Below, one piece after another: positions 34,800 to 42,962 of a stretch of DNA of 64,000 nt (its first letter is position 1; each line of letters opens with the position of its first letter). Both the position numbers and the translations under genes were made by a program. The notes beneath the pieces are model-generated. The model saw only the letters and a program-made list of their open reading frames with translations, was not told where the DNA came from and did not search any database. The stretch spans positions 20,170 through 84,169 of the forward strand of contig JBQJBP010000008.1 in the NCBI GenBank assembly GCA_052078155.1. The letters are read 5' to 3'. This DNA is from CAXBMB01 sp052078155. Its GTDB lineage: Bacteria; Pseudomonadota; Alphaproteobacteria; Kiloniellales; DSM-21159.

Positions 34800-36092
34800 T
34801 CAGTCAGGGTTCGCCACCCGCTTCACATCCGCACCACAGGCCGCCAGCTTATCTTCGATACGTTCATAGCCGCGGTCCAGATGATAGACACGGTTCAGCA
34901 CCGTCTCTCCCTCCGCGGCCAGACCAGCCAGCACCAGAGAGACCGAGGCCCGCAGATCTGTTGCCATGACCGGTGCCCCGGTCAGGCTTTCGCGACCACG
35001 CACCAGCGCGGAAGCGCCGTGTACCGTAATGTCTGCCCCCATCCGGGCCAGTTCCGGTACATGCATGAAGCGATTCTCGAAGATGGTTTCAGTCACCATG
35101 GAAGCGCCATCTGCCAGAGACATCATGGCCATGTACTGGGCCTGCAGATCTGTCGGAAAACCGGGAAAGGCCTCCGTCATCACATCGGCGCCCTGCAGAC
35201 GGCCATTGGCCCGACGGGCCCGCAAGCCCCGATTGGTTTCCGTGACCTCTACCCCGGCCTTGGCCAGAACCTTGATCACGGCTTCCAGACAGTCGGCCCG
35301 GGCCCCGATCAATTGCAGGTCGCCATCGGTAATGCCGGCAGCCATGGCAAAGGTTCCGGCCTCAATGCGGTCGGCGATCACCTTGTGATGGGCACCATGC
35401 AGACGGCTTTTACCGCGTACGGTGATGGTGCTGCTGCCAGCCCCTTCGATTTCCGCCCCCATGGCGATCAGGCAGTTGGCCAGGTCGACGATTTCCGGCT
35501 CCCGGGCCACATTCACCAGGCGGCTTTCGCCTTCGGCCAGACAGGCCGCCATCAGAATGTTCTCCGTGGCGCCCACAGACACCTGGGGAAAGAGCACTTC
35601 GTTGCCCTTCAGACCATTGGGTGCCGAGGCATGCACGTAGCCGTCTCGCAGTTCAATGGTGGCCCCCAGGGCTTCCAGGCCGCTGAGATGCAGATCCACC
35701 GGACGGCTTCCGATGGCACAGCCCCCGGGTAGAGAAACTTCCGCATGTCCTTCGCGGGCGACCAGGGGTCCCAGCACCAGAATAGAGGCCCTCATCTTGC
35801 GCACCAGATCATAGGGTGCCCGGGTAGAGGTGATGGTTTTGGAAGTCAGTTCCAGCACCCGGCCATTGTGGCCGTCGGGTGCGCAGGAACCGTTGAGGTG
35901 CAGGTCACTGCCATGCTGAACCAGCAGCTTGGCCATGGTGGCAATGTCGGCCAGATGGGGCATGTTGGACAAACGTACCGTCTCATCGGTCAACAGCGAG
36001 GCGGCCATCAGCTTCAAGGCGGAGTTCTTGGCTCCCCCCACAACAATGTCGCCCTTAAGAGGTTGCCCCCCCCGAATGATAATCTGATCCAT
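34800..36092 (-). CDS. murA: UDP-N-acetylglucosamine 1-carboxyvinyltransferase
   Basis: First cytoplasmic step of peptidoglycan synthesis: transfer of enolpyruvate from PEP to UDP-GlcNAc. The 430-residue protein has the substrate-binding GGAKNSALKLMAASLLT (about 19-35), the catalytic Cys of GGCAIGSRPVDLHL, which is the fosfomycin target, and GFPTDLQAQYMAMMS. The start at 36092 gives MDQIIIRGG, the normal N-terminus; upstream codons to 36131 are not conserved. It is the first member of the conserved murA-DUF2948-hisGD block. Confidence 0.96.
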   Translation of the reverse strand: MDQIIIRGGQPLKGDIVVGGAKNSALKLMAASLLTDETVRLSNMPHLADIATMAKLLVQHGSDLHLNGSCAPDGHNGRVLELTSKTITSTRAPYDLVRKMRASILVLGPLVAREGHAEVSLPGGCAIGSRPVDLHLSGLEALGATIELRDGYVHASAPNGLKGNEVLFPQVSVGATENILMAACLAEGESRLVNVAREPEIVDLANCLIAMGAEIEGAGSSTITVRGKSRLHGAHHKVIADRIEAGTFAMAAGITDGDLQLIGARADCLEAVIKVLAKAGVEVTETNRGLRARRANGRLQGADVMTEAFPGFPTDLQAQYMAMMSLADGASMVTETIFENRFMHVPELARMGADITVHGASALVRGRESLTGAPVMATDLRASVSLVLAGLAAEGETVLNRVYHLDRGYERIEDKLAACGADVKRVANPD

Positions 36093-36223
36093 CTTTTTAC
36101 CCTGTTGCCTGTCCGGCAGGTTAGCCGGCAAGCCTGTTTACCCCGGCTGGTCACCCCAGCCCCAAATTGTCCCTCCGGCCGCCTTTTACCCCGGGGCCCG
36201 GAGTCTCGCCAAAAATACGGCGC

Positions 36224-36361
36224 TAGAGCCTTATCGTCTTATCAGGGATCACGAGGTGATTTCAGATAAGACGTGAATAAGCCTCTTTTCAACGTGTTAG
36301 AGGGTGATTCACGACAGAAGCGAAGCGCAAAGCGCTTCGACTTCGGTCGATCACACTCTAG
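36224..36361 (-). repeat. Dispersed MITE-like repeat, copy 4 (divergent)
   Basis: Read on the minus strand: CTAGAGTGTGATCG head, a hairpin CGAAGCGC-TTT-GCGCTTCG, GTGAATCACCCTCT and TGAAAAGAGGCTTATTCACG. It ends near a second CTAG-type end at 36224. It is more diverged than copies 3 and 5. The head end supplies the stop codon of the small gene at 36358. Confidence 0.65.
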
Positions 36362-36585
36362 GTCTCGTCCCGACGCTCCCGCGCCTGACTCTTGCGCCGC
36401 CTCAGATTGCTGCGCAGCGCATCGGCAAGACGGGCTTCCCGCTCAGCCTGTTTTGCGCTCTTTTGCGGCTTGGCTTGAGCGCCTTTGCCTGGCGGCGAAT
36501 CTGTTGCAGCAGTTTTCTGCGCATCAGCGCCACCGGTGACAGCATCACCGGAAGCGGCCTCTGCCTTTTTGTGCGAGTCAGTCAT
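36358..36585 (-). CDS. Small basic protein, uncharacterised
   Basis: A 75-residue protein beginning MTDSHKKAEAASGDA. The disordered N-terminal 40 residues are followed by a basic helix, AEREARLADALRSNLRRRKS, and the tail QARERRDET. Small proteins with this RLAxALRxNLRRRKxQ helix are common beside murA in alphaproteobacteria, but none that I know has an assigned function. The stop TAG lies in the end of a dispersed-repeat copy, so the last residues may be altered by its insertion. Confidence 0.6.
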   Translation of the reverse strand: MTDSHKKAEAASGDAVTGGADAQKTAATDSPPGKGAQAKPQKSAKQAEREARLADALRSNLRRRKSQARERRDET

Positions 36586-37017
36586 GGAACACTGCGGAAC
36601 CTCATTTCCCCGAACGACCGATGCGCCCTGCGCCCTCGGCCAGCTCTGTTCGGAAGAAAAAATGATGGGTGAATGTGGCGGGGTGAAGGCAGCAGAAAAG
36701 CCGCAGAAGCGCTGACTTGCAAGGGCGAATTTTCCCACGGCAGGCCGCGATGGAAATAACGTTTACGCCCAAAGAGGTTAGCCGCTTACGGCCGCTGAAA
36801 CGCTTGGTGTAAATCAGGCCTCACAGCTCCCCTTCGGGACCCATGCTATATCTGTGCCGGCTTTCCACACTCTTCATAAGGCTGTCTCTCCGGCATTGCC
36901 AGGTCGTCCTGCCGCCTTCCATTGCGATCGACGGCCCGTCGATGTGCAGCGTCACAGATCGTGCCTTGGGATCGCACCTTGGGGTCGCGCTTTGGGGTCG
37001 CGCTTTGGGGGCTGGCC
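36586..37017. other. Intergenic region with tandem 13-base repeats
   Basis: No gene supported in 432 bases. Its main feature is the tandem array at 36964-37015. The rest shows no clear promoter or hairpin. Confidence 0.5.
36964..37015. repeat. Four tandem 13-base units
   Basis: Units CCTTGGGATCGCA, CCTTGGGGTCGCG, CTTTGGGGTCGCG and CTTTGGGGGCTGG follow head to tail and end two bases before the stop codon of the SRPBCC gene. Copy number may vary between strains. Confidence 0.7.
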
Positions 37018-37431
37018 TTAGGCCGGGAAGCGCTCCGCCAGGGCTGCGGCCCCGTCCTCGTAGATGCCGGCGATGGCTCCTTTGGCAAAACCTTCCTCTC
37101 CGCTGGCTGAAAAGGCGGAGGTCCAGGTCAGGCGACAGCCGCCGCCGGGCAGATCAACCACGCTGAGGGTGGCGCTGTAGTTGCTGACCGGCAGAGGGCC
37201 GGAGATGATGGCGTAGGAATAGCTGTGATTGGCATCATCCTTCAGCACGAGCCGCTCCTGCACCTGCCCTTTGCCTTCAGCCAAAGTCAGAGTCCGCAAG
37301 GTCCCCCCGTCAGAGATTTCAGAGTCGACCACCTGGGGATGCCAGCTGTGCAGGGACTCGAACTCACCAATGACGGCCCAGACCTCAGCGGCGCTTACGG
37401 CATAATCGCGTTCCAGATTGACTGTCGTCAT
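37018..37431 (-). CDS. SRPBCC family (polyketide cyclase-like) protein
   Basis: A 137-residue START/Bet v1-fold protein with a hydrophobic ligand cavity. It has DYAVSAAEVWAVIGEFESLHSWHP near the N-terminus (read in two parts: DYAVSAAEVWAVIGEF and LHSWHP), the family hallmark. GGCRLTWTSAFSA and the C-terminal helix KGAIAGIYEDGAAALAERF follow. The start at 37431 has AAGG about 5 bases upstream; the open frame extends to 37512. Proteins of this subgroup bind lipids or aromatic compounds; the substrate is unknown. It has no operon partner. Confidence 0.85.
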   Translation of the reverse strand: MTTVNLERDYAVSAAEVWAVIGEFESLHSWHPQVVDSEISDGGTLRTLTLAEGKGQVQERLVLKDDANHSYSYAIISGPLPVSNYSATLSVVDLPGGGCRLTWTSAFSASGEEGFAKGAIAGIYEDGAAALAERFPA

Positions 37432-37791
37432 CACCTTCGCTCCCTTTGTTAACGGACAGATGACCCCGCGGTGCCACCCTGCCCTCAAGCCCGTTCTGAG
37501 GCAGGGTGCCACAAGTTTTTAATGACAGATAGAGGCAGCGACCCCCTCAAGATTCCAGCCGCCAGCAGCCCTTTGCCCCAGCCCCGCCAGACAGGCCGTT
37601 CAGCATAAAGCAGAGAACGCTCGGGAGCGGCAGGCACGCGCGAGATCAGGAATGCAATTTTTCTTACAAATGGTCCTTGCCAAGGCCCCTGCTTGGTGGC
37701 ATGTTCCGCCCCGCCCAAGAGGGGGTCTCCACGATCCTCCGCGAAGCCCCGGCACAGACCCGGCTTCCCAGGGCAGACAAAAGATGTGTGG
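37432..37791. other. Intergenic region before tRNA-Thr
   Basis: No gene supported in 360 bases. It must contain the tRNA-Thr promoter, which I could not place with confidence. Confidence 0.4.
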
Positions 37792-37866
37792 GCTGTCGTA
37801 GCTCAGGGGTAGAGCACCCCCTTGGTAAGGGGGAGGTCGAGAGTTCAATTCTCTCCGACAGCACCA
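37792..37866 (+). tRNA. tRNA-Thr (GGT)
   Basis: A complete cloverleaf: GCTGTCG/CGACAGC acceptor, GCTC/GAGC D-stem, CCCCC/GGGGG anticodon stem with loop TTGGTAA (anticodon GGT), GAGAG-TTCAATT-CTCTC T-arm, and encoded CCA. The AT-rich islet begins just downstream, making its 3' end a plausible integration site. Confidence 0.97.
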
Positions 37867-38224
37867 TCTTTTTTCAGCACTTTCAAAACTCTCTGAACAA
37901 AAAACTTTAAAGCCCAAAGACACAAGCAGCGTTCGTTCCCTGCATGTCCTCCAGTGCGCCCTAGCCACGGCTAACCTTGCCCTCGCACGGGCCATTCGGT
38001 TGACTCTATTGTGCGTCTACCGGTAACCGCAATCCGCCTTTATGCTGATGTTGGAAAGATCCCTTGCAACTATAGCGATATTTCCCATAGAGTTCTAACA
38101 GACTCTGGGAAGGAAAGCGAGCTGGCAATTAAGAAGCTCGGTGGCTTGATGCGGTCAAGGGTGCTTTCCGAAAGATGCAGGGGTCCCTTTGTAGTGACAG
38201 GGTCGCTGATGTGGAAAGTAACAA
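37867..38224. other. Junction between tRNA-Thr and the AT-rich islet
   Basis: No integrase or other supported gene. A weak 80-codon frame (38011-38253) with no recognisable sequence overlaps the start of the next gene and is not called. AT content rises from about 38030. Confidence 0.45.
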
Positions 38225-39256
38225 GTGACAATCGAAGGGCGATATCTGGATGATATTCTTAGGAAGCTCTATGGTGAGCTTTCTAAAAGCACGGATACTT
38301 TTGAAGCAAGTAAGGGCAAGGGGCAGGACCTGCTTGGACAGAAAGTTGTCCTGAAAGATCCCCGCGCTAGGATAAGTGCGACAGCATCACGTGGAAGGCT
38401 TATTTCGGCACTTGCAGAGTTTTGCTGGTATATGAGCGGCAGCGCCGATCTCAATTTTATTCGGTTTTATCTGAAAGATTATCCGCCAAAGGGTGCAACA
38501 GGTTCCCTTCAAGAAGCTTATGGTCCACGCCTAAAAGGAACAGGAGAGTTCGGTTACAGTATTGACCAGATTAGTCGTGTTGTTAATAGGCTTCGGGATA
38601 AGCCTGATACACGCCGCGCTGCTATCACGCTTCTTGAGTCTTCCGATCTAGAACCCAGCCAAAAGGAAGCTCCCTGCACAATCGGTTTGCAATTCATTCG
38701 AAGACGCGAACACTTGCACCTTGTAGCAATGATGCGCTCGAACGATGCCTATCTTGGCTTCCCGCACGATGTTTTTTGCTTCACGATGATTCAGGAGCTG
38801 GTCGCACGATCTCTTGGCATCAGGATTGGCGACTACCATCACTTTGCCACAAGCCTGCATCTTTATGAGAACGATCGGGATTCTGTAGCAGCCTATTTGA
38901 GCGAAGGGTTTCAGAATCCAGTGTTCGCAATGCCCAAAATGCCTTCAGGGTGTCAGATGGATAACCTCAAAGCTTTCTTGGAAGTAGAGCGCTCCATTCG
39001 TCAGGGAGTAATTGCAGAAGCTGGACAAATTTCACTGCCTCAGTACTGGCGAGATCTCTCCTTGGTTCTTCTGAGATGTGCGGACTCACGGTATGAAAGG
39101 GGAACCAAGGTTCGCGAAGAAAACTTCGCGCAGGTTAGCAATACATTTTACAAGAATTTTTTCATTAAGCGCCCAGAGATATTGCCGAGAGGCGAAGCTC
39201 AAAAGATGGTGCAAAGTAGTCTAGATTTAGGTGATGAGCAGGCCAATGCGAATTAA
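38225..39256 (+). CDS. ThyA-superfamily pyrimidine methylase/hydroxymethylase-like protein
   Basis: A 343-residue member of the thymidylate synthase superfamily, longer than housekeeping ThyA (about 265). The catalytic Cys is in EAPCTIGLQFIRR (about residue 151). RSNDAYLGFPHDVFCFTMI matches the RSxDxxLGxPFN dUMP-binding region, and HHFATSLHLYEND replaces the GDxHLYxNH motif. Changes at these nucleotide-contacting motifs suggest a non-standard substrate or product (for example hydroxymethyl-pyrimidine). GTG at 38225 has GGAAAG upstream. It overlaps the next gene by 26 bases. The codon use and AT content differ from the chromosome around it. Probable role: making a modified pyrimidine with its partner (inference). 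Confidence 0.8.
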   Translation: MTIEGRYLDDILRKLYGELSKSTDTFEASKGKGQDLLGQKVVLKDPRARISATASRGRLISALAEFCWYMSGSADLNFIRFYLKDYPPKGATGSLQEAYGPRLKGTGEFGYSIDQISRVVNRLRDKPDTRRAAITLLESSDLEPSQKEAPCTIGLQFIRRREHLHLVAMMRSNDAYLGFPHDVFCFTMIQELVARSLGIRIGDYHHFATSLHLYENDRDSVAAYLSEGFQNPVFAMPKMPSGCQMDNLKAFLEVERSIRQGVIAEAGQISLPQYWRDLSLVLLRCADSRYERGTKVREENFAQVSNTFYKNFFIKRPEILPRGEAQKMVQSSLDLGDEQANAN

Positions 39257-40172
39257 AGACCAAACAAGAAGCAATCATCTCTCTAACCAGCTGGATGATT
39301 TTTCACAAAACCAAATTCCTTTGGAAGGAATGAACAATGCGAACCGGAAGTCGACGCTGATTGCCCAGATCATCGATAGCATTCGCCGAACAGAGTACTT
39401 GCGTCAAATCTCGATCCGCTCAACCTCTACTAGTCTATACACACCTTACTCGGGGAGCTTTCAGCCGTTGGCTGGTGCTGCAGTGATGCATAAGGCTGGG
39501 TTAATCGATGATGCCTACTGGCTTGTGTATTTGGCGACACATTTCGGGAAACACAAGCATGACGGCTGGAATCTAACGGAAGACATTTACGGAAAGTTCG
39601 GGCAAGGGAGCGTTTGGGATTGGAGCGCAGCCAGCCAAAACCCGCAAGCAATAGCCAACTGGCTTCAAGCCAACTTCCCTCATGTCACAGGCACAGGCCG
39701 TTCAAGGCGTTTTGGAAATCACCGCAAGTATGAAACGCTGAAGCCTGGGCCAAAAGGCACTGGACACGCTGTTGCCACCTATATCGATTGGGTCCAAGCA
39801 CATGGCTCACACAGCGCGCTCATTCAAACCGCTCAGGCGAGTGTTGGGCAGAACCCGCAGGACGTTTTTGCGTTTCTTTACAAAGAACTGGACAATGTAG
39901 CCAAGCTAGGGCGGCTTGGGAAATTTGATTTACTGTGCAATCTCAGTAATTTGAATATTGCGCCGATCTACCCAGACAAAGGGTACATAAAAGATGCAAC
40001 TGGCCCCAAATCGGGTGCGCAGTTGCTGTTCCCCAGTGAATTAAGTGCGTCACAGCTAGAAGACGCTTGCATCGATTTGGCGACATGTTTGAACGTTAGC
40101 GCTCAAGTCATAGAGGATTCGCTGTGTAACTGGCAGAAAAGCCCAGAGGAATACATCCATTTCAGAGGTTAG
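39231..40172 (+). CDS. Alpha-glutamyl/putrescinyl-thymine pyrophosphorylase-like protein (clade 3)
   Basis: A 313-residue protein whose conserved parts match my memory of the aGPT-Pplase clade 3 family: DDAYWLVYLATHFGKH (about residues 91-106), GKFGQGSVWDWS, RFGNHRKYE, and the ending EDSLCNWQKSPEEYIHFRG. Relatives in phages phiW-14 and SP10 are thought to act on hydroxymethyl-uracil in DNA, allowing replacement with putrescine or glutamate. Adjacent to a ThyA-like enzyme, this suggests base hypermodification or resistance to it. GTG at 39231 overlaps the upstream gene; ATG at 39330, close to where conservation begins, is an alternative. It ends 4 bases inside the convergent gene. Confidence 0.65.
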   Translation: MMSRPMRIKDQTRSNHLSNQLDDFSQNQIPLEGMNNANRKSTLIAQIIDSIRRTEYLRQISIRSTSTSLYTPYSGSFQPLAGAAVMHKAGLIDDAYWLVYLATHFGKHKHDGWNLTEDIYGKFGQGSVWDWSAASQNPQAIANWLQANFPHVTGTGRSRRFGNHRKYETLKPGPKGTGHAVATYIDWVQAHGSHSALIQTAQASVGQNPQDVFAFLYKELDNVAKLGRLGKFDLLCNLSNLNIAPIYPDKGYIKDATGPKSGAQLLFPSELSASQLEDACIDLATCLNVSAQVIEDSLCNWQKSPEEYIHFRG

Positions 40173-41260
40173 TTTATCCAACGGTATCGCCGCTTGAGGT
40201 GCTGCATTTGATTGTATCCAATGATTCGCGCGTGTTGCAGTTGTCCGACAATCAAACCTGGGGCGACTCCGATCTTCTTCGCAAAGGCTATGATGAGTGA
40301 CTTTGACGCGACCAGCGCGAGAAGCTCTTCTTGGTGCATCACGGGAACAATAACCTGAGATGCAAACTCGTTGGCTTCATCCTCACATTTTTTTTCCTCA
40401 AGGTCGGTGTTTTCGAGTATGGGCATTTTGTCAAAATGCAAAAGCAGATGGCCAATTTCATGGAACAGCGAAAACCAAAACTGATCGTCAGATAGATATC
40501 GGAAGCTCAACTGGATATGGGGTGTATCATCAGCCAGTATCCTTACTGCACCGCTTGCCGAACATCCTTTTGGCGCTCGCACGATAGCAAACTTCACACC
40601 CGCTCGTGCCAAGCCTTCCTTGAGCTTCGGCAAGAAAAGTGAAGGGCTATTGTACCAAGTAAGCCTGCGAAAACTGTTAAGTTCTTGCTTCAATTTCTCA
40701 GGTGACCACATAGCAACCGCGTCATCTTGCGTTTCGATCTCGCCCTGCCTCAACCAAGTGGTGGTTGCGACCTCGCAAGAGGCATATGCAGCTGCTCTTC
40801 TGTAAGCAGCGCCTCGAAAAGCGCTTTCATATCGACCCTGCCATTGCGCCAAAGTCGATACCCCAAAAAACTCCATGCTTTTGGCAATTTTTTCTTCTCT
40901 GGTTCTCGAATCACCGATCCAGCCGAATTTCTTCATATCGGCCAAAGGTAACTTGCTTATGAGATCCTCAAAACTGTTTACACTTACCTTCTCAGGTGGC
41001 TTGATGCTGGCACGATAGTCATACTCTCGCGCCAGCCAAAAGCTCTCAGAAGCACCAAAAACATCGGTAAGCTGCCTTGCCAGCTCGACATCAATTACGT
41101 GCTTCCCGTCCAACAGTTTTTGAGTAGTGTTTTTCGAATAGCCGATACGTTCGGCAAAATCTTCAACGGTCAGTTCATTTTGCTCTAATAGAGAAACAAT
41201 CGTGTGGCCAGGCGGTGATACCCAATCTGGCTTCTCCAAAAATCCATTAACTGACATCAT
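40169..41260 (-). CDS. HTH-ImmA/IrrE-type metallopeptidase (antitoxin-like)
   Basis: A 363-residue fusion. The N-terminal HigA-like HTH (about 20-75) has VEDFAERIGYSKNTTQKLL and ELARQLTDVFGASESFWL. The C-terminal zinc metallopeptidase has FHEIGHLLLHF (HExxH plus downstream His) and DEANEFASQVIVP, both typical of ImmA/IrrE. Such proteins derepress phage, ICE or TA promoters by cleaving a regulator, or serve as antitoxins. Its start lies 14 bases inside the upstream 102-residue HigB-like gene, so they form a two-gene unit facing the ThyA/pyrophosphorylase pair. Base composition is AT-rich as in those genes. Confidence 0.87.
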   Translation of the reverse strand: MMSVNGFLEKPDWVSPPGHTIVSLLEQNELTVEDFAERIGYSKNTTQKLLDGKHVIDVELARQLTDVFGASESFWLAREYDYRASIKPPEKVSVNSFEDLISKLPLADMKKFGWIGDSRTREEKIAKSMEFFGVSTLAQWQGRYESAFRGAAYRRAAAYASCEVATTTWLRQGEIETQDDAVAMWSPEKLKQELNSFRRLTWYNSPSLFLPKLKEGLARAGVKFAIVRAPKGCSASGAVRILADDTPHIQLSFRYLSDDQFWFSLFHEIGHLLLHFDKMPILENTDLEEKKCEDEANEFASQVIVPVMHQEELLALVASKSLIIAFAKKIGVAPGLIVGQLQHARIIGYNQMQHLKRRYRWIN

Positions 41261-41555
41261 TGATCCCCATCAGCTTGACCCTAGAGACTGTTGACCAATC
41301 ATATTGTGATCCACTCTCTAGTGCTGGATAATTTGGCACCATCTTAATTACTAAAAGGTTCGGCATTTCGAGAATCAGCTGATTCGCATCGAAAGAAACT
41401 TGGCCGATTAAAAGTTCAGAGATGCTGCTTGCAGCCTGAATATCAGAATGCCTTGCTTGTAAACATACTGCCGCCTCTTCACCTAGATACTCTATTGCAG
41501 CAGATGTGCAAAAGCAAATCTCCCGAAGTATCTCTGTATTGTAAGAAATCAACAA
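41247..41555 (-). CDS. HigB/RelE-like toxin candidate
   Basis: A 102-residue protein. LREICFCTSAAIEYLGEEAA, then ARHSDIQAASSISEL and the C-terminal DWSTVSRVKLMGINDV, follow the layout of HigB-type mRNA interferase-fold killer proteins (DWxxVxRIKIxxIxDYH). The final His of the motif is missing. It is directly upstream of and overlaps an HTH-ImmA gene, the usual toxin-antitoxin order for HigBA. Toxicity is not shown by sequence; degeneration into a regulatory partner is possible. Confidence 0.6.
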   Translation of the reverse strand: MLISYNTEILREICFCTSAAIEYLGEEAAVCLQARHSDIQAASSISELLIGQVSFDANQLILEMPNLLVIKMVPNYPALESGSQYDWSTVSRVKLMGINDVS

Positions 41556-42240
41556 ATGGATCTCTCTTTTTCTTTATTTTTAATAGATTAGCCGCTGCTC
41601 AAGGGTCAAGCATTGTATGTTTCAACCTGCGCATCCCTCTCACCAACACTTCAACGCGGGGCAAGCCCCAGGGCAAGTGAATTACGTATTCTGGCACATC
41701 CCTCAAGAGTCGGGCTGTTAGGGCGGACTGGTATTTCGATTTTGTTTTGGGCCTTTGCAGCCCTAACCACCGTTAAGTCCAAATCACTTCGCAGTGTGAA
41801 ACCGTTGACATCATGATAGGCGATTGGAATTTGTAGAGTGGTCAAGGTAAACAGAAAAACACTATGCAACAAAGCCTGCGTAGCTTTGCTCAACCAAACC
41901 TTGAGACGATTTATCTGGTGTTTTCGAACTAACCATTAGCGCCTATCTTTTTTACCAGCAGCTTTTCATCATCTGCCGTTGTTTCCCCTCACTACTTGGT
42001 CCTCGCCCGCAAACTCTTACAGTTTTTGAACAACCGTCACAAAAGAAAGTCCTTTGGTTGGCCGGGCTTTGTTGATTAACGTCACCCGGCCTATATGACG
42101 ACTCTCCGCGTTTTTCTGCGCAGGGCTGGTCAGGTACCTGTCTGTGCCAAATTCGAACTTCTGCGTCCGTTTGCCACATGCAAATTCATGGTTCGCCTTG
42201 ACGAGTTTTAGCGTTGAGCAAACAAGAAAGACCGCCAAGC
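41556..42240. other. AT-rich stretch at the right end of the islet
   Basis: No gene supported in 685 bases. Short open frames on the minus strand (for example 41651-41893) have no recognisable sequence or ribosome site and may be decayed remnants. No integrase fragment and no copy of the tRNA-Thr 3' end is visible. Confidence 0.45.
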
Positions 42241-42873
42241 ATGATTGATCTCTATACCTGGGGCACCCCCAACGGCCGCAAAGTCTCCATCGCGCTGGAA
42301 GAAATGGGTCTCGACTACAAGGTCCATCCCATCAACATCATGGAAGATGATCAGTTCAAACCGGACTTTCTGGCCATCAGCCCCAACAATAAAATTCCGG
42401 CCATCGTTGACCATGACACCGGCACAAGCCTGATGGAATCGGGCGCGATCTTGCTGTATCTGGCGCAGAAAACCGGAAAGTTTCTGCCCGCTGATGACAC
42501 AGGCAAGTGGGAGGTCATGGAATGGCTGATGTGGCAGATGGGCGGTCTGGGTCCCATGCTGGGTCAGGTGCATCACTTTACCAGGTTCAATCCCGGCAAA
42601 GCCCCCTACGCCCAGGATCGCTACCTGGCGGAAGGCAAACGCCTTTACGGGGTGCTGGACAAGCGCCTGGAAGAGCGCGATTTCATTGCCGGTGATTATT
42701 CCATCGCCGACATGGCCGCCTGGCCCTGGATCTCCCGCTTTGAGTGGCAGACCATGGACATGAATGCCTTTCCCAACGTCAAGGACTGGTACCTGCGCAT
42801 TGCCGCTCGACCGGCCGTGCAAAAGGGCTACCACGTGCCGTCCTTTACCGCAGAGATCCCCTTGCCGGAGTAA
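42241..42873 (+). CDS. Glutathione S-transferase (YfcG/YghU-like)
   Basis: A 210-residue GST. The thioredoxin-like N-terminal domain has IDLYTWGTPNGRKVSIALEE (residues 2-21), where TPN matches the Nu-class GST active segment of E. coli YfcG; NNKIPAIVDHD with the cis-Pro; and MESGAILLYLA, the gamma-glutamyl site. The helical C-terminal domain has DYSIADMAAWPW. Nu-class enzymes act as disulfide-bond oxidoreductases using two glutathiones. I chose ATG 42241; an in-frame TTG at 42214 is possible. It is the first GC-rich gene after the islet. Confidence 0.93.
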   Translation: MIDLYTWGTPNGRKVSIALEEMGLDYKVHPINIMEDDQFKPDFLAISPNNKIPAIVDHDTGTSLMESGAILLYLAQKTGKFLPADDTGKWEVMEWLMWQMGGLGPMLGQVHHFTRFNPGKAPYAQDRYLAEGKRLYGVLDKRLEERDFIAGDYSIADMAAWPWISRFEWQTMDMNAFPNVKDWYLRIAARPAVQKGYHVPSFTAEIPLPE

Positions 42874-42962
42874 AAGCACCGGCGCCCCATCGGGACCCGA
42901 CTGGACCGCATGCCCGCACAGCTGCGACCCCTTTTGGGTCCCTCACCTGAAGCAGCCTGCTC

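Noticed and set aside
38011..38253. 80-codon frame at the islet start
   Set aside because: No ribosome site, no recognisable sequence, and it overlaps the start of the ThyA-like gene.
38225..39256. Housekeeping thymidylate synthase
   Set aside because: Longer than ThyA, altered dUMP-contact motifs, no folA beside it, and located in an AT-rich islet overlapping a base-modification-type gene.
41651..41893. 80-codon minus-strand frame in the AT-rich tail of the islet
   Set aside because: No family likeness or ribosome site; could be a remnant but cannot be supported.
37792..42240. Direct repeat of the tRNA-Thr 3' end marking attR
   Set aside because: I looked for CCGACAGCACCA and nearby T-arm sequence downstream and found none in the window.
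42208..42879. Minus-strand frame covering the GST gene
   Set aside because: It mirrors the GST coding frame exactly; the GST motifs are unambiguous.
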